DNA of 64,000 bases from Candidatus Planktophila lacus. GTDB taxonomy: Bacteria > Actinomycetota > Actinomycetes > Nanopelagicales > Nanopelagicaceae. The notes beneath the pieces are model-generated. The model worked only from the letters and a program-made list of their open reading frames with translations, ran no database searches and was not told the origin of the DNA. Made by a program: the position numbers and the translations under genes. This document shows, piece after piece, positions 15,953-24,274 of the stretch. Position 1 is the stretch's first letter, and each line of letters opens with the position of its first letter. The stretch is taken from the NCBI RefSeq assembly GCF_002288385.1, contig NZ_CP016783.1, positions 124,001 to 188,000 of the forward strand, written 5' to 3'.

Positions 15953-17389
15953 ATGAGTGCAAATCTCGAAACGGTTGTTGTTCTCGCCGCCGGTGAAGGC
16001 ACTCGCATGAAATCATCAACGCCAAAGGTTTTGCACGAAGTTGCCGGTCGCTCACTTGTCGGCCATGTTCTAAACGCCGTTAGCGCGCTCGCCCCAAAAC
16101 AAGTACGCGTTGTCGTTGGCGCAGGACGCGAAGCAGTTGAAGAACATCTACGCGAAGTCGCACCTAACGTCACAACAGTCTTCCAAGAACGTCGCGGCGG
16201 CACCGGCCATGCAACTCAGTTGGCGCTCGCAGGTACAGATATTTCAGGAACTATCTTGATCTTGGCCGGCGATACGCCGATGCTTACCGGCGAATCACTT
16301 AGACAACTTCTCGCCACTCACCACGAAGGTGGCTTCACCGCATCAGTTTTAACTGCAGAACATCCTGACCCAACTGGTTACGGGCGCATTGTTCGCGGCG
16401 ATGATGGCTCACTACTTCGCATCGTTGAAGAGCGCGATGCTGATGATTTTGTTAAGGCTATTTACGAAGTTAATTCAGGGGTTTACGCATTCGATGCTAA
16501 GAAACTTGCTGGAGCGATTGGCAAGCTAACTAACGATAATTCCCAAGGCGAGCTATATCTAACTGATGTCATCGAAATTCTGCGCAATGAAGGCGGAACA
16601 ATCGCAGCTGCGCTAATCGAAGATTTCATCGAAATCTTGGGAGTTAACGATCGCGTCCAGTTAGCAGAAAGCGCTGCTTTGCTCCGTGATCGCATCAACG
16701 AAGGTTTCATGCGCGCGGGAGTAACAATTGTTGATCCGACAACAACTTGGATTGATGCAACTGCAGAGATCGCAAACGATGTAACTATCTTTCCTGGTAC
16801 TGCGATCTTGGGAGCTTCAAAGATCGCAACTGGCGCAGTTATTGGGCCTCGCACAACGCTGGAATCTTGCAAGGTGCTTGAGGGCGCAAACATTGTTGAA
16901 TCGAATTGTTTTGAAGCAACTATCGGCGCCAGTGCAAACGTTGGCCCGTACTCATACTTACGTAAAGGCACCGTTCTTGGAACTGGCGCAAAGGCTGGCG
17001 CATTCGTTGAAATTAAGAATGCAAAAGTTGGCGATGGTTCTAAAGTTCCACATCTTTCATATGTGGGCGATGCCACCATCGGTGAAGGCTCAAATATTGG
17101 CGCGGCCACGATCTTTGTTAACTATGACGGAGTAGATAAGCATCACACCACTATCGGAGATCACGTCCGCATCGGTAGTGATTCGATGTTAGTTGCACCT
17201 GTTTCAATTGGTGACGGGGCTTACACCGCGGCTGGTTCTGTAATTACTGAAGATGTTCCGGCCGGTGCCATGGGTGTCGCTAGAGGTAAGCAACGAAATG
17301 TATTAGGTTGGGTCATGCGCAAGCGATCCGGCACCAAATCAGCAATTGCTGCCGAAGCTTCCGAAAAACGCGACGAGAAGAAAGGCTAA
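15953..17389 (+). CDS. glmU: bifunctional GlcNAc-1-P uridyltransferase / GlcN-1-P acetyltransferase
   Basis: 478 residues with both domains: an N-terminal nucleotidyltransferase (VVLAAGEGTRMKSSTPKVLH, GDTPML, ERDADDF) and a C-terminal left-handed beta-helix of hexapeptide repeats (residues about 260-440), including KVPHLSYVGDATIG and NYDGVDKHHT. It makes UDP-GlcNAc for peptidoglycan and other envelope polymers. A TAGACT box 7 bases before ATG and no Shine-Dalgarno suggest a leaderless transcript. It is followed by prs, rplY and pth, the standard actinobacterial order. Confidence 0.95.
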   Translation: MSANLETVVVLAAGEGTRMKSSTPKVLHEVAGRSLVGHVLNAVSALAPKQVRVVVGAGREAVEEHLREVAPNVTTVFQERRGGTGHATQLALAGTDISGTILILAGDTPMLTGESLRQLLATHHEGGFTASVLTAEHPDPTGYGRIVRGDDGSLLRIVEERDADDFVKAIYEVNSGVYAFDAKKLAGAIGKLTNDNSQGELYLTDVIEILRNEGGTIAAALIEDFIEILGVNDRVQLAESAALLRDRINEGFMRAGVTIVDPTTTWIDATAEIANDVTIFPGTAILGASKIATGAVIGPRTTLESCKVLEGANIVESNCFEATIGASANVGPYSYLRKGTVLGTGAKAGAFVEIKNAKVGDGSKVPHLSYVGDATIGEGSNIGAATIFVNYDGVDKHHTTIGDHVRIGSDSMLVAPVSIGDGAYTAAGSVITEDVPAGAMGVARGKQRNVLGWVMRKRSGTKSAIAAEASEKRDEKKG

Positions 17390-17394
17390 TTTCC

Positions 17395-18375
17395 TTGAGC
17401 GAAATTCGTTTGTCCTCAGAGAAAAAACTTCGACTCTTTTCAGGCCGCGGATTTCCTGAGCTCAGCGAAGCAGTAGCCGAAGAACTTGGTATTCCGCTAA
17501 CACCAACATCCGCATATGACTTTGCCAATGGCGAAATTTTTGTTCGCTTCGAAGAATCAGTTCGTGGTTGCGATGCCTTTGTAATTCAAAGCCACTCTGC
17601 GCCAGTTAATAAGCAGATCATGGAACAACTAATCATGGTCGATGCGCTAAAGCGCGCATCTGCAAAGCGCATCACCGTGGTCGCACCTTTCTATGGTTAT
17701 GCACGTCAAGATAAGAAGCACCGTGGTCGCGAGCCAATTACCGCACGTCTGATGGCAGATCTCTACAAGGCAGCTGGCGCTGACCGCCTAATGGTTGTTG
17801 ATCTTCACACTTCACAGATTCAAGGTTTCTTCGATGGACCAGTTGATCACTTATTTGCACTACCAATGCTCGCAAACTACGTTGGCAGCAAAGTAGATCG
17901 CACTCGCCTAACAATTGTTTCTCCTGACTCAGGTCGCGTACGCGTTGCCGAGCGCTGGTCAGAACTACTTGGTGGCTGCCCAATCGCATTTATCCATAAA
18001 ACCCGCGATCCACGTATTCCAAATGAATCAGTTACCGGAAAAGTTGTTGGTGAAGTCGAAGGCCAGACTTGTGTAGTAATTGATGACATGATCGATACTG
18101 CAGGAACAATCACTAAAGCTGTAGATGCCTTATTTGCAGCAGGTGCAAAAGAAGTTATCGTCGCGGCAACGCACGCGGTCTTTTCTGGCCCAGCAGTTGA
18201 TCGCCTAAAGGCTTCCAAGGTCACCGAAGTTGTCGTGACCGATTCACTTCCGATCGATGAAGATAAGCGCTTTGATGGGCTGACCGTCCTCTCAATCGCG
18301 CCGCTTCTGGCTCGTGCGATCCGCGAAGTCTTCGAAGATGGCTCCGTAACAAGCCTTTTTGACGGACACAGCTAA
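17395..18375 (+). CDS. prs: ribose-phosphate pyrophosphokinase
   Basis: 326 residues from TTG 17395, 5 bp after glmU. An AAGAAAGG run about 10 bases upstream supports this start over longer frames inside glmU. Motifs: RLFSGRGFPELSEAVAEEL, FANGEIFVRFEESVRG, DLHTSQIQGFFDGPVDHL, and the PRPP-binding loop VVIDDMIDTAGT. It makes PRPP from ribose-5-phosphate and ATP for nucleotide, histidine, tryptophan and NAD synthesis. It is coupled to glmU in an operon. Confidence 0.95.
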   Translation: MSEIRLSSEKKLRLFSGRGFPELSEAVAEELGIPLTPTSAYDFANGEIFVRFEESVRGCDAFVIQSHSAPVNKQIMEQLIMVDALKRASAKRITVVAPFYGYARQDKKHRGREPITARLMADLYKAAGADRLMVVDLHTSQIQGFFDGPVDHLFALPMLANYVGSKVDRTRLTIVSPDSGRVRVAERWSELLGGCPIAFIHKTRDPRIPNESVTGKVVGEVEGQTCVVIDDMIDTAGTITKAVDALFAAGAKEVIVAATHAVFSGPAVDRLKASKVTEVVVTDSLPIDEDKRFDGLTVLSIAPLLARAIREVFEDGSVTSLFDGHS

Positions 18376-18516
18376 GCCGCGCTAACCTTTGCCCAGGTTT
18401 CCGGCGAGGGTGAAAAACTCCGTAATCGACGGTAAGGATTTAACTCCTGCTGGAACTTCGTGTTAAAAAAGTAAAGCCCCGAAGTATTCAGATCAAATCA
18501 AACAGGAGTAATAAAA

Positions 18517-19137
18517 ATGGCTGAAATCAAGATCACCGGAACAACTCGCACAGAGTTCGGTAAAGGCGCATCACGTCGCGCACGCGTTGCAGGTCTAGTT
18601 CCTGCAGTTATCTACGGCCATGGCGAGAAGCCACAGCACATCACACTTCCAGCGCGCGAACTCGGCGTTGCTTTGAAGCAATCAAACGTTCTCCTTCAAA
18701 TCGATATCGATGGCAAGGATCAACTAACACTTCCAAAGGCGATTGTTCGCCATCCACTTAAGCAGATCCTTGAGCACATCGACCTAGTCGCTGTTCGTCG
18801 TGGTGAAAAAGTTACTGTTGGCGTTCCTGTTCACACAGAAGGCGAACACGATCGTGACGGAATTCTTGAGCACGTTAACCACACAATTGAAGTTGAAGTT
18901 GAAGCAACTGCTATTCCTTCATTCTTCACACTTGATCTAACAGGTCTTGCAGCTGGTCAATCACTCTATGCAGAGAACGTTGCACTTCCTGCTGGCGTTA
19001 AGTTGATCTCTGACCCACGCACAATCGTGGTTCACCTATCTGAGCGTTCAACTGCGGTTGAAGAAGTTGCAGTTGTTGCACCCGCTGCAGATGCAGCAGC
19101 GGCACCAGCAGCTGATGCAGAGAAGAAAGACGCTTAA
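18517..19137 (+). CDS. rplY: 50S ribosomal protein L25/Ctc (long form)
   Basis: 206 residues: an N-terminal L25 5S-rRNA-binding domain (GTTRTEFGKGASRRARVAGLVPAVIYG), the TL5/Ctc beta domain (VGVPVHTEGEHDRDGILEHV) and an Ala-rich acidic tail of about 25 residues ending AEKKDA. The long, general-stress-type form is usual in actinobacteria. It has its own AGGAG site 9 bases before ATG and a 141-bp upstream gap, so it may start a new transcript. pth follows after 17 bp. Confidence 0.95.
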   Translation: MAEIKITGTTRTEFGKGASRRARVAGLVPAVIYGHGEKPQHITLPARELGVALKQSNVLLQIDIDGKDQLTLPKAIVRHPLKQILEHIDLVAVRRGEKVTVGVPVHTEGEHDRDGILEHVNHTIEVEVEATAIPSFFTLDLTGLAAGQSLYAENVALPAGVKLISDPRTIVVHLSERSTAVEEVAVVAPAADAAAAPAADAEKKDA

Positions 19138-19154
19138 GCCTTACTCTTTACCTC

Positions 19155-19739
19155 GTGAGTACATCTCCTTGGATAATTGTTGGCCTCGGTAACCCGGGCG
19201 AACAATATGAAGCCACTCGCCATAACGTTGGCCAGATGGTTATTGATGAACTCGCTAAACGTCACAACGTAAAGCTAAGTACACACAAGTCACGCACCGA
19301 CATCGCCGCCTATAAGTTAGGCGTCGGTGTCGATGCTTTTTCGGTGATCCTTTCAAAATCAAAGAGTTACATGAACGAATCTGGCGGACCAATCAAAGCT
19401 CTCGCTAACTTCTATTCAGTGGAACCACAACAGGTAATTGTTCTTCATGATGAGTTAGATATTCCCTTTGCCGCAATTCGTTCCAAGATCGCAGGCGGAG
19501 ATAATGGCCATAACGGTTTGAAATCGCTCACCTCAGCGTTTGGCACCGCTGAGTACTACCGCGTTCGCCTCGGCATAGGTCGCCCAATGGGACAGCAAGA
19601 CCCAGCTGACTTTGTATTGAAGCAATTTAGTAAGGAAGAGAAGAAAGATTTAGGAGAATTTCTAGATCGTGGCGCAGATGTTGTTGAGTCTTTAATTTCT
19701 AAGGGGTTGGATTTCACGCAGTCGAGATTCAATGGTTGA
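19155..19739 (+). CDS. pth: peptidyl-tRNA hydrolase
   Basis: 194 residues, GTG start. Motifs: IVGLGNPGEQYEATRHNVGQMV with the catalytic histidine, KSKSYMNESGGP, and VLHDELDIPF with the catalytic aspartate, followed by GGDNGHNGLKS. It releases stalled peptides from tRNA. It follows rplY by 17 bp, the conserved rplY-pth pair. In many actinobacteria mfd comes next; here a small zinc-ribbon gene, gdhA and ppc lie between. Confidence 0.95.
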   Translation: MSTSPWIIVGLGNPGEQYEATRHNVGQMVIDELAKRHNVKLSTHKSRTDIAAYKLGVGVDAFSVILSKSKSYMNESGGPIKALANFYSVEPQQVIVLHDELDIPFAAIRSKIAGGDNGHNGLKSLTSAFGTAEYYRVRLGIGRPMGQQDPADFVLKQFSKEEKKDLGEFLDRGADVVESLISKGLDFTQSRFNG

Positions 19740-19875
19740 GTTTTAGGCTTTCATTTTCTAACCGTTCTACCGCTATTCATTTAAATGTAACTAACTTCTT
19801 TCGGGTTACTTTCAAGTAGACGCTCATACTATTAATGCTTCCCCGGCCATTTCAACACAAAGAAGGGAAGCAGTC

Positions 19876-20046
19876 ATGTCAAAATATTTAGAATTTCCAA
19901 ATTGCTTTGTCTGTCGATCAATTGAGTTGGAAATAGTGAGCAATGACGATTTCGGTCCAATGACGCTATGCGGGGAATGCGGTTATTCCTGGGTAGCCAC
20001 CTTTGAAGATATAACAAATACAATATTCAAGACAATAGCTTCATAA
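19876..20046 (+). CDS. small zinc-ribbon protein (56 aa)
   Basis: A 56-residue frame with a strong AGAAGGGAAG ribosome binding site. Two cysteine pairs, CFVC at residues 10-13 and CGEC near residue 34, form a single zinc-ribbon pattern, followed by GYSWVATF. The protein has no membrane segment. Small ribbons of this kind occur as free-standing RNA/DNA or protein-binding modules; I do not recognise a named family. It is convergent with gdhA (about 50 bp). Its upstream 136 bp hold a CATTTAAATG palindrome at 19778-19787 and a GTAAC...GTTAC inverted repeat just after it. Confidence 0.65.
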   Translation: MSKYLEFPNCFVCRSIELEIVSNDDFGPMTLCGECGYSWVATFEDITNTIFKTIAS

Positions 20047-20099
20047 ATTAGAAGGTATTCGTGGTGAAAACCAGCACCGCGGCCACGCTTTAACTGAAA

Positions 20100-21335
20100 T
20101 CAAACTAGAGAACCTCTCATGTCAAAGGCCTCAGCAACACGGTCAACGGCAACCACCATTGCTGCTGTCCGTAAATCCACTGAGTATTGTTTGGAAACTT
20201 TATGTACATTTCCAAACGCTTTATCCATGCGCAGATCAAGTTCGCGACGAAATTTTTCTAGGGGCCAGCTAAATTCTTGAATATTTTGGGTCCATTCAAA
20301 GTATGAACCCATTACACCTCCAGAGTTGGCCAATATATCTGGAACTATCACTACTCCAGCTGCACGAAGTTCGCGGTCGGCTGTAATTGTTAACGGTTGA
20401 TTGGCACCTTCAACTATGAAATCTGCATTGATCTTTCCGCAATTGGTCTCATTTATTACACCGCCGAGCGCTGCAGGAATCAATACTTCACAGTTTATTT
20501 CCAATACTTCATCTGAAGTAATTCTCTCGTAGCCTTCTACGGTTTCAAGAGTCTTATGCCCGAAAATCTCTTTGATATCAATACCGCTCTTATCTTTAAT
20601 TCCACCTGTTACATCTGAGATTGCAATCACTTTCATGCCAAGTTCTTGGCATACCAGCGCCGCATATCTGCCAACGTTTCCAAACCCTTGTATGGCAACT
20701 GTTGCACCTTTAACTTTTGCATCGTGTTTCTCTAAGGTTGCAGCAGTAATTTGTGCAACTCCACGTCCAGTTGCTTCTTCACGGCCATGTGCGCCGAAGA
20801 GTTCTACCGGCTTGCCAGTTACGCATGCTGGTTGAAATCCTTCCAGGCGATGAAATTCATCCATCAACCATGCCATGGTGCGCGAATCAGTCCCCATATC
20901 GGGCGCTGGAATATCCCGATGATGTCCCAAAACGTGCACAAGCGATCTGGTCCAACGGCGAATAATTTCTTCTTTTTGAATTGGCGTTAACTTAGAAGCA
21001 TCAACAGCGACGCCACCTTTTGCGCCACCGAATGGGACGTCAATCAGGGCGGTTTTCCAAGTCATCAAGGATGCGAGTGCGCGAACCTCATCAAGATCAA
21101 CATCTTGGTGGAATCTAATGCCACCTTTACGAGGTCCACGTGCGCTGTTGTGTTGAACTCGATAACCGGTTAGCACATCCACTTCACCATCACGTCTCAG
21201 CGGAATAGAGATAACAACTTCACGTTCGCAACTGCTAAGGGCCTTTATTACGCCAGGTTTGATTTTTAGTAATTCACCAGCCTGTGCAACTTTTTCGTTT
21301 ACTTCATCAAACGCTGAAGATCCAGAATGTGTCAT
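20100..21335 (-). CDS. gdhA: glutamate dehydrogenase
   Basis: 411 residues from ATG 21335, chosen because a TACTGT box lies 7 bases upstream on the minus strand; a start 21 bases earlier is possible. Hexameric-type GDH motifs: GPRKGGIRFHQDVDLDEV, the active-site lysine in PFGGAKGGV, PDMGTDSRTMAWLMDEF, and the dinucleotide-binding QGFGNVGRYAA. It interconverts 2-oxoglutarate plus ammonia and glutamate; NAD versus NADP preference is not certain. It is next to PEP carboxylase, so the pair links carbon and nitrogen balance around oxaloacetate and 2-oxoglutarate. Confidence 0.94.
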   Translation of the reverse strand: MTHSGSSAFDEVNEKVAQAGELLKIKPGVIKALSSCEREVVISIPLRRDGEVDVLTGYRVQHNSARGPRKGGIRFHQDVDLDEVRALASLMTWKTALIDVPFGGAKGGVAVDASKLTPIQKEEIIRRWTRSLVHVLGHHRDIPAPDMGTDSRTMAWLMDEFHRLEGFQPACVTGKPVELFGAHGREEATGRGVAQITAATLEKHDAKVKGATVAIQGFGNVGRYAALVCQELGMKVIAISDVTGGIKDKSGIDIKEIFGHKTLETVEGYERITSDEVLEINCEVLIPAALGGVINETNCGKINADFIVEGANQPLTITADRELRAAGVVIVPDILANSGGVMGSYFEWTQNIQEFSWPLEKFRRELDLRMDKAFGNVHKVSKQYSVDLRTAAMVVAVDRVAEAFDMRGSLV

Positions 21336-21342
21336 GTTGTAA

Positions 21343-21348
21343 ACAGTA
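21343..21348 (-). promoter_or_regulatory. -10 box TACTGT of gdhA
   Basis: On the minus strand TACTGT is followed by seven bases and ATG 21335. This decides the gdhA start and separates it from the upstream ppc transcript. Confidence 0.4.
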
Positions 21349-21421
21349 TGGAACAATGAAATCTTAGATAAGGAAAATTACCCATATTCTTGGTGAAATC
21401 CAGGTAAACGCGAACATTTGG

Positions 21422-24148
21422 TCAGCCTGTATTCCGAAGGCCTGCTGCGACGCCGTTAATTGTAAGCAAAAGCGCACGAATCAACATGGCATCAGATGAT
21501 TCTCCAGCAGTGCGCACACGGTGCAAGAGGTTTACTTGAAGTAGATGCAGTGGAGAAAGATATGCATCGCGCACCTGCAAGGTACGAGCCAAAATTGGTT
21601 GATCTCCCAGCAGCGTCTCTTTCTCAGTCAGAGCGAGGATCTCTTTTACTGTTAACTCAAATTCCTCAGTAATTGTTTCGAGGAAGTGGTGAAGCTCGGC
21701 CGGAACCAGAGTTTCCACATAACGCTTTGCAGTTACTAAATCTGTCTTCGCTAAAGTCATCTCCACGTTGCTAATAAAGGTATGGAAGAAGTGCCATTCC
21801 TTAAGCATCTTCTTCAAGACATCTGTCTTACCTGCCTCGCGCGCAGCCTTAAGCCCAGTACCAACTCCGAACCAACCTGGCACGATCTGACGTGATTGGG
21901 TCCAACCAAATACCCACGGAATTGCACGGAGTGAATCGAGCCCGCCTGCAGCATCTGGGCGACGCGATGGACGTGAACCTAAGAAGAGATTTCCAAGTTG
22001 TTCTACCGGTGTTGAGGCATAGAAGTAGGCAGGAAGATCTGGATGATCAATCAACTTTCGGTAGCGCGCAAATGAGTTATCGCTAATCAAATTCATGCAT
22101 TCATTCCACTGGGCTAAATCAGTTGGGCTTTGACGGGCCGCGCGATTAAGAATCGTTGCTTCAAGAGATGCGGCAAGTGTTAACTCAACATTCTCGCGAG
22201 CAAGTGCTGGAAGTGCGTACTTGTCGCTAATAACCTCGCCTTGTTCGGTCATCTTGATCTGACCATCAACTGATCCCCATGGAAGTGCAACCAACGCATC
22301 GTAAGTAGGTCCGCCACCACGGCCGACAGAACCACCGCGACCATGGAATAAACGAAGTTTTACGCCGTACTTCATAGCGACATCACGGAGCGCGCGTTGT
22401 GCACGGTGGATCTCCCACTGGCTTGTTGCAATACCTGCATCTTTATTTGAATCTGAATATCCCAACATCACTTCTTGTACATCATCACGCAGTGCAACAA
22501 GTGCGCGATAAGTAGGATCAGAAAGAAGTTTTTCTAGGATTTCACCGGCAGCACGAAGTTCGGCAACTGTTTCAAGAAGTGGTGCAAAACCGATCTTGGC
22601 GACCTTCTTGTCGAGATCAACTAGCCCGGCAGCCTTGCCGATAACTGCTGCAGCAACTAGATCATCTGCACCCTTTGTCATTGAGATGATGTAAGTCTCG
22701 ATGACTTCAGGACCGAATCTTGCAATCAGATCATCAATTGCTTTAAAGGTATCGAAAGTCTTCTTACCGGCTGCGTCTAGCGTTGATAGATCAAGCAAAC
22801 TCTTCTTACCTAACTCTGAAATGAGCAGCGGAAACTTTTCGTCATGTGACAGGTCAATGTAGCCAGCAGGCATGACTTGCTTTAGAAGGCCGTGGTGGGC
22901 ATCTGAATGTTCGCGCACATCGAGAGTTGCATGGGTAAGTCCGAAGGCGGCGATACTGCGGATTGTGCGCTCTAGAAAGCCGGTTGCGATTAGCTCGCCA
23001 CGATGGGCAGCCAATGAATCGCGCATCAAAGTTAAATCTGCAATTAGTTCTGCAGAGTTCGCATAGTCGCGCCCTGGAACGTGTGGAGCCTGTGAAGCAT
23101 GGCGAGTGCGCGTAAAGACCAAACGATGAACGATCGCTGTGGCCTTCAAGCGATATGGCTCTTGTTGATTTAAGCGCAAGAAACGTGGCTCAAACTCTGG
23201 AATATTCTTTAAATCTTTTTCAATAGAAGCTTGTAATTCAGGGGTTGTGCCAACGATGCGAGTTGAAATAGAGAGCATCTGGCGCAGCTCATCCATAGCC
23301 GAAATCGTGGTGCGGATCGCATGAGCAACCTGCAGCGCAATTGCATCTTCAGTTACTTGCGCAGTGATATTTGGATTACCGTCACGATCGCCACCGATCC
23401 AGGTGCCGAAGGTAAGTGGGCGGGCAGATACTGGAAGATTGATATCAAGACGCGTTAGCTCGCGTGCAAAATCATTTAAAACTTCTGGAACGGTATTCAA
23501 AGCAAGATCATCTAGGTAATAAAGAGCGTTCATCGCTTCATCAAGTGGTTCTGGGCGATTAAGGCGAAGTTCATCGGTCTGCCAAAGGAGATCTACAGTT
23601 TCTGCCAAGCGCTCGTTCTGGCGCGGATTTAAATCTTGGTCTAACAACTTTGCTACTTCACCAAGTTTATTGAGGATCGAACGACGCGCAGCTTCGGTTG
23701 GGTGTGCGGTAAATACGGGGCGAACCATAAGTTCGCTAACCCATTGTTCTAAATCTGCCTGAGTAAAGGAATGGCCCGGAGTTTGTGCTTTATAAGCCTC
23801 TTCAATTTTATCGATCGCGCGACTTAGCCAAGAGCCACCTACTGCACGAGATTGCGCAAGAACACGTGCGCGGTGAACTTGTTCTGCGACATTTGCTAAA
23901 TGGAAGTAAGTACTAAAGGCGCGCACCAATTGCACGGAATCTTCGACAGAGAGTTTTTCTAGCAGTTCAATACCGCCACCTTCGCGGACCGCTTTACGTA
24001 CAGATTCAACGAGGTCGAGAAGTTCTTGTCCTTCTTGGCGAACAAGTGATTGACCTAGTAGATCGCCAAGCTTTCGCACATCGCTACGCAAAATCGCATC
24101 ATCGCTTGCGATGTTGTTGGCGTTAGCGGGGCTCTGTGTCACGGGCAT
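21422..24148 (-). CDS. ppc: phosphoenolpyruvate carboxylase
   Basis: 908 residues, close to the usual length. Active-site signatures: VFTAHPTEAARRS, TWIGGDRDGNPNIT, MLGYSDSNKDAGIATSQW, LFHGRGGSVGRGGGP, and the canonical C-terminal ...RNTG. It carboxylates PEP to oxaloacetate, the anaplerotic input of the TCA cycle. It starts at ATG 24148 with GAGAGG very close upstream. The 5' region is divergent from mfd. It lies on the same strand just upstream of gdhA with 86 bp between, but gdhA appears to have its own promoter. Confidence 0.96.
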   Translation of the reverse strand: MPVTQSPANANNIASDDAILRSDVRKLGDLLGQSLVRQEGQELLDLVESVRKAVREGGGIELLEKLSVEDSVQLVRAFSTYFHLANVAEQVHRARVLAQSRAVGGSWLSRAIDKIEEAYKAQTPGHSFTQADLEQWVSELMVRPVFTAHPTEAARRSILNKLGEVAKLLDQDLNPRQNERLAETVDLLWQTDELRLNRPEPLDEAMNALYYLDDLALNTVPEVLNDFARELTRLDINLPVSARPLTFGTWIGGDRDGNPNITAQVTEDAIALQVAHAIRTTISAMDELRQMLSISTRIVGTTPELQASIEKDLKNIPEFEPRFLRLNQQEPYRLKATAIVHRLVFTRTRHASQAPHVPGRDYANSAELIADLTLMRDSLAAHRGELIATGFLERTIRSIAAFGLTHATLDVREHSDAHHGLLKQVMPAGYIDLSHDEKFPLLISELGKKSLLDLSTLDAAGKKTFDTFKAIDDLIARFGPEVIETYIISMTKGADDLVAAAVIGKAAGLVDLDKKVAKIGFAPLLETVAELRAAGEILEKLLSDPTYRALVALRDDVQEVMLGYSDSNKDAGIATSQWEIHRAQRALRDVAMKYGVKLRLFHGRGGSVGRGGGPTYDALVALPWGSVDGQIKMTEQGEVISDKYALPALARENVELTLAASLEATILNRAARQSPTDLAQWNECMNLISDNSFARYRKLIDHPDLPAYFYASTPVEQLGNLFLGSRPSRRPDAAGGLDSLRAIPWVFGWTQSRQIVPGWFGVGTGLKAAREAGKTDVLKKMLKEWHFFHTFISNVEMTLAKTDLVTAKRYVETLVPAELHHFLETITEEFELTVKEILALTEKETLLGDQPILARTLQVRDAYLSPLHLLQVNLLHRVRTAGESSDAMLIRALLLTINGVAAGLRNTG

Positions 24149-24210
24149 ATCCTCTCAGGAATACTCATGAGTTTGATACGCGATTATGCGCGTTAGACTT
24201 AAGGCATTCA

Positions 24211-24235
24211 GCCCCCTCCCTTTTGGGAACGGGGC
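24211..24235 (+). promoter_or_regulatory. GC-rich hairpin in the mfd leader
   Basis: GCCCC-C-TCCC-TTTT-GGGA-AC-GGGGC folds into a nine-pair stem with a small internal bulge. A possible -10 box (TAGACT, 24194-24199) lies before it, so the hairpin would be within a roughly 70-base mfd leader. There is no clean U-run directly after it. It could be an attenuator, an mRNA stabiliser, or a boundary between the divergent ppc and mfd transcripts. Confidence 0.4.
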
Positions 24236-24274
24236 CTTACGGCGTTTTCTCACATATTGGAAAGGGTTGATCAA

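Noticed and set aside
16483-17109. Long open frame of about 200 codons antisense to glmU, and similar ones opposite other genes
   Set aside because: Low-complexity Ser/Ala/Pro compositions, no start signals, and complete overlap with strongly recognised genes.
20047-20099. Terminator between the small zinc-ribbon gene and gdhA
   Set aside because: Only weak complementary pieces (GGTG...CACC; CGTGG...CCACG) and no T-run.
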